This document shows positions 25,027-33,278 of a DNA stretch of 37,181 bases, in pieces (within the stretch, counting starts at the first letter, position 1; each line of letters begins with the position of its first letter). The DNA is from Pirellulales bacterium (lineage in GTDB: Bacteria > Planctomycetota > Planctomycetia > Pirellulales > UBA1268). The DNA lies in assembly GCA_029246985.1 (NCBI GenBank), contig JAQWMC010000078.1:1-37181 (forward strand), written 5' to 3'. The position numbers were made by a program, and so were the translations under genes. The notes beneath the pieces are model-generated. The model ran no database searches. It worked only from the letters and a program-made list of their open reading frames with translations, and was not told the DNA's origin.

Positions 25027-26085
25027 TTACAGCCAGTCGCCGATAGTTCGTTCAAGATTTGCTTCTTCCGCCATGGTTCGTAACTTTGCGATCGCCCGAG
25101 TTTGTATTTGGCGGATTCTTTCTTTGCAGACTCCCATTTCTGTCCCGAGTTGCCGAAATGTTTTCGGCTTATCACCATCGAAACCAAATCGAGCCAGCAC
25201 AATTTGCTGCTCCCGGGTCTCGAGGGAGTGCAGAAACTTCGAGAAGAGTGTTTTGAGATAACGGACTTGATCAGGAGAACATGATTCGTGATCCGAAACT
25301 TCCTCAGCTCGATCCTTCACCGGCTCATCATCAGAGGCAAAACGATTGCGGTATTGGCGGCTTTTATGAGAAATTCGGAAAAAGTGTCTCTGGATAGCAT
25401 AGGTCGCATATGTACTGAATCGATTACCCAACGCGAAGTTAAACTTTTCAACGGAACGCATCAAGGCAACATTTCCTTCGCTGATAAGCTCATCGAAAGA
25501 GTGGCTCGGTTCATTAAATTTTTTAGCAATTGAGACAACCAGGCGAAGGTTGGACGTGATAAGAATTGCTTTCACAGTCTCGGCCTCTGCAAGAATTCCC
25601 TCGATTTGCTTCATCTGCTTCATTGTTGCTCGTTTTGGATCAAGACGACTCCGCTTTTGAAGTGCCTGAAACTTCAACCAATTCATTCTGCGAAAATAGA
25701 ATTGCTCTTCATCCTTCGACAGTAGCCGCGTTTGGTACAAGCTGGCCAAATATGGTGAAAGAGAACGACCCGACGCTGCCTTCTTATCCGAGGAGAAGCC
25801 TTCTAACGGAATCTTCGCATCTGCTGGTGGTGAGTTGGCGAGAAGATCTGCGTCTTTTTCAAGGAAGACGTCCCCTCCGATATATTCAATGTCTCTATCA
25901 AAAAGAGCAATCCTTTTCTTCGAAAGAATTGTTTTTCTTCTTTTCTCAGATGGTGAGAGACCTAGGATCTTCTTTGGCTCACTCGGACTCGAGGCAATTC
26001 TCGAATTTCTCTGCGATAGTTTTTGTGACTTTGGGATTTGGCGGTTTGGATCGGCGAGGGCAATCACGATGAGTTCCTTTCTCAC
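25027..26085 (-). CDS. Sigma-70-family RNA polymerase sigma factor
   Basis: 352 residues. Region 1.2 is at about 108-135 (LSPYLASLYQTRLLSKDEEQ), region 2 at 172-238 (ITSNLRLVVSIAKKF, FDELISEGNVALMRSVEKF, FSTYATYAIQRHFFR) and region 4 at 285-337 (LETREQQIVLARFGF and the helix-turn-helix FRQLGTEMGVCKERIRQIQTRAIAKL). Region 3 is short or absent. The first 105 residues are basic and unlike housekeeping RpoD, so this is an alternative group 2/3 factor, of a kind common in planctomycetes. The start is GTG at 26085; an in-frame stop lies shortly upstream and no ATG precedes region 1.2. It is divergent from the photolyase gene and may control it or SDR/VOC genes downstream; that is inference. Confidence 0.92.
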   Translation of the reverse strand: MRKELIVIALADPNRQIPKSQKLSQRNSRIASSPSEPKKILGLSPSEKRRKTILSKKRIALFDRDIEYIGGDVFLEKDADLLANSPPADAKIPLEGFSSDKKAASGRSLSPYLASLYQTRLLSKDEEQFYFRRMNWLKFQALQKRSRLDPKRATMKQMKQIEGILAEAETVKAILITSNLRLVVSIAKKFNEPSHSFDELISEGNVALMRSVEKFNFALGNRFSTYATYAIQRHFFRISHKSRQYRNRFASDDEPVKDRAEEVSDHESCSPDQVRYLKTLFSKFLHSLETREQQIVLARFGFDGDKPKTFRQLGTEMGVCKERIRQIQTRAIAKLRTMAEEANLERTIGDWL

Positions 26086-26171
26086 GAGTCCCAGAAGGGA
26101 CTGTCGGCATTACGAAACCTGCTATCGTTTAAAACCGTACAATCCACGAATTACTAACTGATATTTTGGGA

Positions 26172-26189
26172 AATGCGTAAAAAAGCATT
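26172..26189. promoter_or_regulatory. Short inverted repeat in the sigma factor/photolyase divergent region
   Basis: AATGC and GCATT (26172-26176 and 26185-26189) form a perfect 5-bp inverted repeat with an 8-base A-rich spacer, in the AT-rich 174-base region between the two divergent starts. It is a candidate binding site. I found no convincing -35/-10 pair. Confidence 0.25.
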
Positions 26190-26259
26190 AATTTGTTAGA
26201 AAACGCTTCTCTCAACCACTTTTAATCGACGTTTTCCCTCTTCTGAAGGTCACCACACC

Positions 26260-27810
26260 ATGTGTCGAAATCTTGCTCTTGTTCTGGGTGATCAGCTCGA
26301 TCAATCAAGCGCTGTCTTTGATGGCTTCGATACAGATCAAGACGTCATTTGGATGGCGGAAGTGGCTGAAGAGTCGACACATGTCTGGACACACAAAGCT
26401 CGGATCGTCCTTTTTCTCTCCGCAATGAGGCATTTCCGGGATCACTTGATAAATGATGGATTCACGGTTGACTACCAGGAAATAAGTGAAAAGAAGAAAC
26501 CCCAGGAACCGATGTCCCTTGCTGCGGCACTCAAAGCAAGCCTGAGTCGATTCAAAAAAAAGGGCTCGAAACCAGAACGCCTCATTTGTGTCGAGCCAGG
26601 TGAGTGGCGAGTTCGAGCGGCATTAGAAGAGGCTGCAAAAAATGCAGGCATCCCATTGGAAGTACGTCCTGATCGTCACTTCTTTACCACAGTTGATGAT
26701 TTCTCTGAACATGCGGCAGGGCGAAAACAGCTACGGCTTGAATTTTTCTATCGTCCACTGCGTGAACGCTTTAACGTTTTAATGGATGATGGTGAACCAG
26801 TAGGCGGACAGTGGAATTATGACGCAGAGAATCGTGGAAGTTTTGGGAAATCTGGACCAGAAAAACTAAGACCACCAAAACGATTCAAGCCAGATGCGTT
26901 AACACGTACTGTTATTGATCTTGTATCAAAGCGATTTCAGAAACATCCCGGTTCACTTGAACAATTTGATTGGCCTGTCACAAAAAAAGACGCGCGTGCC
27001 GCACTTCGAGATTTTATTGCCTATCGCTTGTCACATTTTGGAGTCTATCAAGATGCAATATGGACGGGTGAACCATGGCTCTATCACTCACGTCTTTCAG
27101 TTGCTCTGAACCTAAAACTTCTTGACCCCCGTGATGTTATTGCTGCTGCTGAAAATGCATACCGAGAAGGGTCTGCTCCTTTAGCAGCCACTGAGGGATT
27201 CATCCGACAGATTCTCGGCTGGCGAGAATATGTTCGTGGTATCTATTGGCGATTTATGCCGGAATATGCACAACGAAATACACTCGGAGCAGATCAGCCA
27301 TTGCCAGGCTTTTATTGGACCGGTGAGACAGACATGAATTGCTTGAAAGACGCACTTGGACAGACGCTCGAATACGGATACGCACATCACATTCAACGTC
27401 TCATGGTCACCGGTCTATTTGCGATGATGTACGGAGTCAAGCCAGAAGACATCCATAAATGGTATCTCGCAGTCTATGTTGATGCGGTCGAGTGGGTGGA
27501 GCTACCAAACACAATCGGCATGAGTCAGTTTGCCGACGGTGGTGTTATGGCATCAAAGCCTTACTGTGCAACGGGGGCTTACATTGATCGGATGAGTAAT
27601 GCATGTAAGACATGTCGGTACAAACCAAAAGTGGCCCATGGCCCTGACGCCTGTCCCTTTACGACACTTTACTGGGATTTTCTTGCCCGCCATGAGAAGC
27701 TCTTGAAAAAGAATCCTCGCATGTCAATGCAGTTGCGGAATCTTGGACGCAAGGACACAAGTGATCTCAAAAAGATTCGGCGTCAGGCGGAAAAGTTGAG
27801 AACTTCCTGA
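26260..27810 (+). CDS. phrB: Prokaryotic (6-4) photolyase with an iron-sulfur cluster (FeS-BCP/PhrB type)
   Basis: 516 residues. Uses FAD and light to repair UV (6-4) photoproducts. The N-terminus (NLALVLGDQLD) is that of the DPRP/PhrB family. The four cluster ligands are visible: Cys361, Cys449, Cys452 and Cys465, with spacings of 88, 3 and 13 that equal those of Agrobacterium PhrB (350, 438, 441, 454). The active-site pair His376-His377 (YAHHIQRLMVTG) is also conserved, at the same offset from the first Cys. FAD-site residues lie in GWREYVRGIYW and NTIGMSQFADGG. GAAGG precedes the ATG by about 10 bases. It is divergent from the sigma factor gene, 174 bases away. Confidence 0.95.
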   Translation: MCRNLALVLGDQLDQSSAVFDGFDTDQDVIWMAEVAEESTHVWTHKARIVLFLSAMRHFRDHLINDGFTVDYQEISEKKKPQEPMSLAAALKASLSRFKKKGSKPERLICVEPGEWRVRAALEEAAKNAGIPLEVRPDRHFFTTVDDFSEHAAGRKQLRLEFFYRPLRERFNVLMDDGEPVGGQWNYDAENRGSFGKSGPEKLRPPKRFKPDALTRTVIDLVSKRFQKHPGSLEQFDWPVTKKDARAALRDFIAYRLSHFGVYQDAIWTGEPWLYHSRLSVALNLKLLDPRDVIAAAENAYREGSAPLAATEGFIRQILGWREYVRGIYWRFMPEYAQRNTLGADQPLPGFYWTGETDMNCLKDALGQTLEYGYAHHIQRLMVTGLFAMMYGVKPEDIHKWYLAVYVDAVEWVELPNTIGMSQFADGGVMASKPYCATGAYIDRMSNACKTCRYKPKVAHGPDACPFTTLYWDFLARHEKLLKKNPRMSMQLRNLGRKDTSDLKKIRRQAEKLRTS

Positions 27811-27831
27811 GTCGGATTTATCCCGCTGGAT

Positions 27832-28245
27832 TTATAAGCCAGTCTTGTCTGACTCTGTTACTTCCCAAACCATTTGCCTGTCTAAGGCATAGGCTTGGAG
27901 ATGCTGCCGAAGATCTCGTGTTCTGCCACGCGTGTATTGAAACGTCGCCACTCCATCATGAATCGTACTGACTAATGTATCTTGCCCTGATCCTGCCCAC
28001 TGAAAAAGAAGAACTCTGTGCGTCTCAAAACTCATTTGTTTTTCAATATTCTCTGCTTGTTGCAGACCCAGAAGTCCCACAACCTCCTTCTTAGAGTCTG
28101 CTGAATGTGGCACGAGCACATTCCCACGTCTTTTTATAGCGGGTGGACCTTTCACTACGAGAGGCTGGACCAGCTTGTCTCCAGATGCAAGAACCAGCAA
28201 GGAAAGCAGCACACCAAAGCCAATCACTCCATTCTGGATTCCCAT
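27832..28245 (-). CDS. Small secreted protein of unknown function
   Basis: 137 residues from the ATG at 28245, which has GGAGA 8 bases upstream; the frame extends to 28314 but adds a polar segment before the signal. The N-terminus MGIQNGVIGFGVLLSLLVLA is a signal peptide or anchor. The mature part is mixed alpha/beta with notable VLLFQWAGSGQDTL and FQYTRGRTRDLRQH segments. From memory, similar small exported proteins occur in other planctomycetes, but there is no named family. It follows the intradiol dioxygenase gene by 89 bases on the same strand and may be cotranscribed. Confidence 0.7.
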   Translation of the reverse strand: MGIQNGVIGFGVLLSLLVLASGDKLVQPLVVKGPPAIKRRGNVLVPHSADSKKEVVGLLGLQQAENIEKQMSFETHRVLLFQWAGSGQDTLVSTIHDGVATFQYTRGRTRDLRQHLQAYALDRQMVWEVTESDKTGL

Positions 28246-28334
28246 CGTATTATTCTCCAAAGTCTCTTTTTTGTCTGACGATTCCCACCACACAAGCACC
28301 ACTTGATACCACATGGATGCTTTGGCGCGTCTAT

Positions 28335-28976
28335 CTATGCCCTTTCAAGAACAATGCGATAGTGAAAGTCACTGTCCCGCTCTCGGAGGACTTCTGCAAT
28401 CATCAATTTTTGTTCTGCATCTGCTTTACGCTGAAGTAGACGATCTGTTTCGTTGAGCGGGTGACCAGGGAAATACATCTGTGTTATGAGTTCAACAAAG
28501 CCTCGTTTCATCACCTTGAAATGGATATGAGGTGGGCGTTCCCAGCCAGGTCCGGCAGGATAGCTACCCGGCATGACCGTGTGGAAACGAAAACCACCTG
28601 CCATGCCACTTGGCACAATAGCCCACCCTTGAAAATCCTGATCACGTGGAGCAGGGTTTGGATCATGGGGGTGGTTGTAACGACCTTCGGCATTTGCCTG
28701 CCAGATTTCAACTGTTGCATCTTCCACTGGACTCCCTGCAGAATCATAAATCTCTCCCGTAATCCATATATCTTTTCCTTTCGCAGGACCTGCACGTCCC
28801 GTGACGTGCGTCAGATCAAAATCTTTGTCTTTTTGTGGCATAACCGGATAAAAAGGCCCTTCAATTTCATGAGGAGTCGTTCGATCCTCTGCCACTGCAT
28901 GAGATGGATACAACCAACTGGCAAATCCGCCAAAAAAACCACTGGCTATGAATTGGCGCCTCTTATGATTATCCAT
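28335..28976 (-). CDS. Tat-exported intradiol ring-cleavage dioxygenase-like protein
   Basis: 213 residues of the protocatechuate/catechol intradiol dioxygenase fold. All four Fe(III) ligands are visible: Tyr100 (EGRYNHPHD), Tyr139 (GSYPAGPGW), His150 and His152 (PPHIHFKV). The opening EGPFYP and the block GEIYDSAGSPVEDATVEIWQAN fit the family. The N-terminus KRRQFIASGFFGGFASW looks like a Tat signal (RRxF with a hydrophobic run), so it may be folded and loaded with iron before export. At this length it resembles single-subunit exported intradiol-like proteins more than the cytoplasmic PcaGH. The aromatic substrate is unknown and no ring-degradation pathway genes are adjacent. Confidence 0.9.
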   Translation of the reverse strand: MDNHKRRQFIASGFFGGFASWLYPSHAVAEDRTTPHEIEGPFYPVMPQKDKDFDLTHVTGRAGPAKGKDIWITGEIYDSAGSPVEDATVEIWQANAEGRYNHPHDPNPAPRDQDFQGWAIVPSGMAGGFRFHTVMPGSYPAGPGWERPPHIHFKVMKRGFVELITQMYFPGHPLNETDRLLQRKADAEQKLMIAEVLRERDSDFHYRIVLERA

Positions 28977-29030
28977 ATGGTCACTTCCTCCCTGAGTTGT
29001 CGTGTAGAACTGTGACGGAATATCAACCTT

Positions 29031-30125
29031 CTACCCAGGCTGTGGATTTTCTTTTATGTATGTTTGCGCCCGTAATACATCCGGCGCGTGGGCTAATAAC
29101 ACGTCAGCAGAAATGACTTCTTTTGCATAAAGGTCGATAAAAGACTGGGTAAGAGTCACCATACCTTCTCGCCGCTGGGTTTGCATGATTGAGTCCAATT
29201 GAAAACTTTTATGTTCACGAATGAGATTACGAGCAGCATTATTCAATCGCAGTATTTCAAATGCTGCAACACTGCCTTCACTTTTTTTACCAACAAGAGA
29301 CTGCGCGATAAAGCTATTTGAGACATTCGCTATTTGCGAACGAACTTGATCCTGCTCATCTTCTGGAAACGTGGAAATAATTCGCTCTGGAATATCTGCG
29401 ACACTCGCGGAATGAACCGTTGCGAACACGAGATGCCCAGTTTCGGCAGCCTGCATGGCCGCCTGGATCGTTTCTGTGTCTCGCATTTCACCAACAAGAA
29501 TTACATCGGGGTCTTGCCGTAGTGCCGTCCGCAAGCCATCTGAGAATGAATCGAAATGAGCATTTTTTTCACGATGCGTGAAGACTGAGTGGTGTGGTGT
29601 GTGGACAAACTCAATCGGATCTTCGAGTGTCAGAATATGCTTTTGTTGATTCTGATTAATGTAATCAATCATTGCAGCAATGGTTGTCGACTTCCCGCTA
29701 CCAGTCACACCTGAAACGATAACCATACCAGTGTTTTCGAGAGATATTTTTTCGAAAATCTCAGGCATTCCAAATCCTTTGACTGTTGGAATATCCTCAG
29801 GAACAATTCGGCAAACCACCTTAAAGCCCTCAAGGCACTTTGCAAAACTTGCCCGAAGACGGCAGGCTTTTTTGGTCCCCGTTCCTTTTACCTGATAGCC
29901 ACGATCAACAGCCCCATGCTCATCAAGTTGCCTCGAAGAGCGATCATCGAGAAGGAGACTCTTTAGATCTTCGATCTGCTGGGATGAAACCTTTGGCAAG
30001 TTAATCTGTCGGATAGCACCATCAATTCTAAATTGGGGTTCATCACCAGTCTGAAAATGCATATCAGAGGCACGGTGAAGAATTGCCTTCTGGACAAATT
30101 CATCGAGATCAAAAAGTTTTGACAT
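29031..30125 (-). CDS. pilT: PilT-type twitching motility/retraction ATPase
   Basis: 364 residues from the ATG at 30125, which is preceded by GGAG and GGAAG sites; the frame runs back to 30329 but those residues are not PilT-like. Secretion-superfamily hexameric ATPase that depolymerises type IV pili. Seen: the N-terminal ASDMHFQTGDEPQFRIDG, Walker A GVTGSGKST at 139-147, the Asp box LEDPIEF, Walker B LRQDPDVILVGEMRD, the His box TGHLVFATVHS, and the PilT-specific AARNLIRE (consensus AIRNLIRE). No other pilus gene is adjacent. The DUF1559 prepilin-like protein at 1.8-2.9 kb is the only other related item in the window. Confidence 0.93.
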   Translation of the reverse strand: MSKLFDLDEFVQKAILHRASDMHFQTGDEPQFRIDGAIRQINLPKVSSQQIEDLKSLLLDDRSSRQLDEHGAVDRGYQVKGTGTKKACRLRASFAKCLEGFKVVCRIVPEDIPTVKGFGMPEIFEKISLENTGMVIVSGVTGSGKSTTIAAMIDYINQNQQKHILTLEDPIEFVHTPHHSVFTHREKNAHFDSFSDGLRTALRQDPDVILVGEMRDTETIQAAMQAAETGHLVFATVHSASVADIPERIISTFPEDEQDQVRSQIANVSNSFIAQSLVGKKSEGSVAAFEILRLNNAARNLIREHKSFQLDSIMQTQRREGMVTLTQSFIDLYAKEVISADVLLAHAPDVLRAQTYIKENPQPG

Positions 30126-30249
30126 ACTTCCAACTCCAAACTCTAAATACTTTTTCGAATAGTCTCTATTCTTGCTTCCGCATAGTGTTGCTGAAAACAA
30201 TGTATACGAGAACGGAACAGGGTGATGTTCCAAAGGCTCAAATTCTCGA

Positions 30250-30271
30250 TTGCGGCCGCAAGCACGTGCTT
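30250..30271. promoter_or_regulatory. Two abutting 12-bp perfect palindromes between pilT and the outer-membrane gene
   Basis: TTGCGGCCGCAA (30250-30261) and AAGCACGTGCTT (30260-30271) are each perfect 12-bp palindromes sharing the central AA. They lie in the 231-base divergent region, about 86 bases before the GTG start of the outer-membrane gene. Possible operator sites for dimeric regulators. Confidence 0.4.
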
Positions 30272-30356
30272 TCTTCGCAGATGTTCCGGAATTGCACACC
30301 ATTGACTGGCTCGCTAAGGTCTCACACACATTCCATGACCCACCTGTGGTTTTACC

Positions 30357-31526
30357 GTGCTACCCCATCATTTGCGTCTTCAAGTCTCGTTCTGGTGCTG
30401 CCTCATGGCGAGCACAATTTCGGCACAAGAAGTCGTTTGGGTGCAGCCTGTTGATTCGGCACCATATGAAACACCTTTGAACAATACGGCAAATCAATGG
30501 ACGCCGTATCGGGATGCCAGTCAACGAATTGATCTCCTCCCACCGGTCGACTTTAATCTTGAGCAGGATACATTCGCCAGCGAACCGATTGCTGATCTGG
30601 ACCCGATTGAGCCAGGGTCCAGTCGACGGAAGAAGCCTAGCTTTGGTCGAGGGGCTCCTTTGAGCATGGGCGGTTTCTGGGCGCCAAACACACCGGTTGT
30701 CAATCAACCAGCAAACCTGCAAATGAATGCACAGTTTGCCCGAGTGGCTATGCCTCTTGGTATTCCAAAAGAAGGAAAACCGCTCTGGTTAGCGATTGCC
30801 AAGTTTGGGCGACTCGAGCTGGCAACAAATGCAATCCTGCCTGATTCAGCGGAACCTGTGCCAAGTCAATTCTGGCTGGTTGAAACCGGCGTCACTCACA
30901 TTCGTCCTCTTGCCTCTGGCAGTACCGTTGGTGGTACGTTCCTCTTTGGTTCGGCGAGTGACAAGCCTTTTCATGCTGGTCGTGATCTGACACTCATGTC
31001 AATTCTCTTTGCAACCGTACCAGCACGAAACCAGCGTGACGACTGGAGCTTTAGCCTCTTCTATTCACCAACATCTCAGTTGCCGTACCCTCTCCCAGGA
31101 ATCGCTTACGTGTGGAAGCCCGATGAGACACTTGAGGCAAAAATTGGTTTGCCAGCTGGAATTGAATGGCGTCCAAATGATGACTGGGAGGTTACGTTCA
31201 ACTACTTCCCACTCGTGAATGTAAATGCCATGGTGCGTCGACGTTTAGCTGACAAACTGTGGTTATTTGGTGGCTATCGCACTGATACGCAGATTTATTT
31301 TTTGGCTGATCGGCTGATTGAAAAAGAACGTTTCTATGTGTTCGACCAGCGTGCCGGCATTGGGCTTGATCAACAAATTGGAGCTGGCTTCAGCCTTGAG
31401 TTCCTCGCCTCCTACCTCTTTGACCGTGAACTTTTTCAAGGGACAAGCTTCACTTCTGGCCGTACTGATGTCATAGAGTTTGACCCTGGTCTTGGCCTCT
31501 CTCTGCAACTTCTGTGGAGAAGATAA
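30357..31526 (+). CDS. Outer-membrane beta-barrel-like protein (planctomycete type)
   Basis: 389 residues. The GTG at 30357 gives a signal peptide (VSFWCCLMASTISA, cleavage before QEVVW); the first ATG, at 30405, would remove most of it. A polar, Pro-rich region (residues about 35-120) leads to a C-terminal domain of alternating aromatic strands: LWLAIAKFGRLELA, FWLVETGVTHI, WSFSLFYSPTSQ, WEVTFNYFPLVNVNAMVRRR and LSLQLLWRR at the end, which fits a transmembrane barrel. It resembles the DUF6268-type proteins I associate with planctomycetes, but that is recall and not a search result. Function unknown. It converges on the sulfatase gene, 3 bases away. Confidence 0.75.
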   Translation: MLPHHLRLQVSFWCCLMASTISAQEVVWVQPVDSAPYETPLNNTANQWTPYRDASQRIDLLPPVDFNLEQDTFASEPIADLDPIEPGSSRRKKPSFGRGAPLSMGGFWAPNTPVVNQPANLQMNAQFARVAMPLGIPKEGKPLWLAIAKFGRLELATNAILPDSAEPVPSQFWLVETGVTHIRPLASGSTVGGTFLFGSASDKPFHAGRDLTLMSILFATVPARNQRDDWSFSLFYSPTSQLPYPLPGIAYVWKPDETLEAKIGLPAGIEWRPNDDWEVTFNYFPLVNVNAMVRRRLADKLWLFGGYRTDTQIYFLADRLIEKERFYVFDQRAGIGLDQQIGAGFSLEFLASYLFDRELFQGTSFTSGRTDVIEFDPGLGLSLQLLWRR

Positions 31527-31529
31527 CGA

Positions 31530-33044
31530 CTACTCGTAATCCCACTTGGTAATCCAAGGATCTGCAAATTGCCGTTGCATTGATTTAAGCTTTTCTTTGT
31601 ATCTGAGAAGCACTGCTGCCTGATTTGGATCATCAGCAAGATTCACGGCCTCCTCTGGGTCTTCTGCAATGTGATACAGCTCAAACCTTGGGCGGTGGAT
31701 ATATTCTTGGACGGTTTTCGTTCCGTAAGGAGCGTCGAGGCTCCGCCGATACTGAGACTGCCAGCTACTGGCTGCCCAGAGATCAGAAGCAAAAGGGTAG
31801 GGAAGTGGATGTGCAATATTCCAGATGAGCTTCCAGTCATGATCCCGTATGGCTCTCATGGGATAATACATCTGAATTTCATGGAATGTATGGGATGCAA
31901 AATGTGCATCGTGAATTGTCATGTCCGTGTCGGATAGAATTGGGATCCAGGATCGTCCGTGATACGCTTCGACACCTTTTCGAGGGCCATGATTTTCGTT
32001 CGCAGCGTACGGTTTATCTTTCCAGTATTCATTTGGTGCCACCCAGTGCTTTGGACGCTGCTTTTGATGGTCAAGCTCACCTGCGAAATCAAGTAATGAC
32101 GGCGCGATGTCTGTGTGATTGACAATACTCTGAGTTCGTACTCCTCGATCTTTTGAATACGGATCACGAACAACAAAAGGAACACGAAGACCAGGCTCGT
32201 AGACTGTTGTTTTACCACCAGAGAACGCCATGCCATGATCACTGGTAAAGAGAATGAGTGTTTTGTCGAAGAGATCTGCTTCTTTCAAAATCTCAACAAG
32301 TCGTGCAAGCCCCTGATCAATGCGAGCACACGACTGGTAGTACTGAGCAAGCTCGCTGCGAGTTTCTGCCGTATCGGGCAAGAAAGATGGAATCTGCATG
32401 TCCTCAGATTCAAAAAAGACTTCCTTAATTCCTTTATGACTGCCTCGATTTTTTATGTTTCCGAAAAGATCTGGTTTCAGTTCTAAGGAAGAGTCTTCAT
32501 CACGCCCACCTCCACGATGGGGATCACTGGTTGCAAAATAGAGAAAGAATGGCTTCTCACTTTTTGAATTAATAACTTCAGCAGAAGCATCTGCCATCTG
32601 AACTGCATTACGTGGGTTTCCCTTGAGTACGGTTTCGAAGTGATACACCTCCTCCGGCGCGACGTGGTACTTCCCAATACGAGCTGTTCGGTACTTTGCT
32701 CGTGCTAATGCTCGAGGAAGTGACAGGCTGACCACGTCATACCAGCTTGCAAACTTATGAAAGGCATGCTGGTGGCCATACTGACCATTGGTGTGATTAT
32801 GTAATCCAGACAGGATGACGGAACGGCTTGCTGAACAACTTGCTGTTGTTGCGAATGCATTGTCGAACACAACCCCATCCGCCGCCATGGAATCGATAGC
32901 TGGAGTCACAGCAACACGGTCACCGTAACAACCCAAGGTTGGTGATTCATCATCTGTCACAAAGACAATGATGTTTCGTTCAGCTGCCCGGCTGGATTGC
33001 ACACAAATAATCGTTGAAATAACAGCAAAGAGAATGACACGCAT
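31530..33044 (-). CDS. Exported type I sulfatase, sulfamidase/heparan-sulfatase-like
   Basis: 504 residues from the ATG at 33044, which has AGAAGGA upstream and yields a signal peptide ending SSRAAE; the frame continues to 33332 but those 96 residues overlap the cysD region and look noncoding. Hydrolyses sulfate esters or N-sulfates of polysaccharides in the periplasm. Metal ligands DD (31-32) in FVTDDESPTLGCYG and the SDHG box (LFTSDHGMAFSGGKTTVYEPGLRVP) are present. The modified-Cys site is CSASR (Cys70) instead of the common CxPSR; it must be turned into formylglycine by a maturase not found here. The second half (HDWKLIWN, RFELYHIAEDPEEAVNLADDP) is the standard sulfatase ending. Confidence 0.93.
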   Translation of the reverse strand: MRVILFAVISTIICVQSSRAAERNIIVFVTDDESPTLGCYGDRVAVTPAIDSMAADGVVFDNAFATTASCSASRSVILSGLHNHTNGQYGHQHAFHKFASWYDVVSLSLPRALARAKYRTARIGKYHVAPEEVYHFETVLKGNPRNAVQMADASAEVINSKSEKPFFLYFATSDPHRGGGRDEDSSLELKPDLFGNIKNRGSHKGIKEVFFESEDMQIPSFLPDTAETRSELAQYYQSCARIDQGLARLVEILKEADLFDKTLILFTSDHGMAFSGGKTTVYEPGLRVPFVVRDPYSKDRGVRTQSIVNHTDIAPSLLDFAGELDHQKQRPKHWVAPNEYWKDKPYAANENHGPRKGVEAYHGRSWIPILSDTDMTIHDAHFASHTFHEIQMYYPMRAIRDHDWKLIWNIAHPLPYPFASDLWAASSWQSQYRRSLDAPYGTKTVQEYIHRPRFELYHIAEDPEEAVNLADDPNQAAVLLRYKEKLKSMQRQFADPWITKWDYE

Positions 33045-33118
33045 GGATCCTTCTGGTTGAAAAATTCGACTTGGTGTCTGCGTGTTCATGTTCATAAGAG
33101 AGGCTCCAAACGAAGGTG

Positions 33119-33146
33119 TTGAACGATCCACTAAATTACCTATGTT
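33119..33146 (+). promoter_or_regulatory. Possible cysD promoter
   Basis: TTGAAC (33119-33124) and TATGTT (33141-33146), each 4 of 6 to consensus, are 16 bases apart. Transcription from here would give a leader of about 125 bases that includes the hairpins at 33228-33264. Prediction by eye only. Confidence 0.3.
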
Positions 33147-33227
33147 CACGATCTCCAAAAAGTATGCCTGAAAAATACCGCTAGAAACCTGAAACTGTGG
33201 GCTGAGGAGGAATTGCTTCGTTTCCGT

Positions 33228-33264
33228 AATTTCCCCTACAGTACGGGAAATTCTTTGTTTTCCC
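33228..33264 (+). promoter_or_regulatory. Candidate attenuator or operator in the cysD leader
   Basis: AATTTCCC (33228-33235) and GGGAAATT (33245-33252) are perfect 8-bp complements with a 9-base loop, followed at once by a T-rich run (CTTTGTTTT), a terminator-like arrangement. The right arm can instead pair, as GGGAAA (33245-33250), with TTTCCC (33259-33264) around an 8-base loop. The two hairpins exclude each other. The element ends 14 bases before the cysD ATG. No plus-strand gene lies upstream that would need a terminator here. Confidence 0.5.
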
Positions 33265-33278
33265 AAACGTGAGAACCG

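Noticed and set aside
25566-26072. A 168-codon open frame on the plus strand
   Set aside because: It is antisense to the sigma factor gene, whose regions 1.2, 2 and 4 are clear.
28461-29015. A 184-codon open frame on the plus strand
   Set aside because: It lies antisense to the intradiol dioxygenase gene, which has all family motifs, and its own translation is low in recognisable pattern.
30126-30329. N-terminal extension of PilT
   Set aside because: The extra residues are unlike PilT, and the ATG at 30125 has a strong ribosome binding site and matches the usual family start.
30335-30450. A short plus-strand frame with a signal-like N-terminus next to the outer-membrane gene
   Set aside because: It ends after about 38 codons and overlaps the true gene in another frame, whose GTG start already provides a signal peptide.
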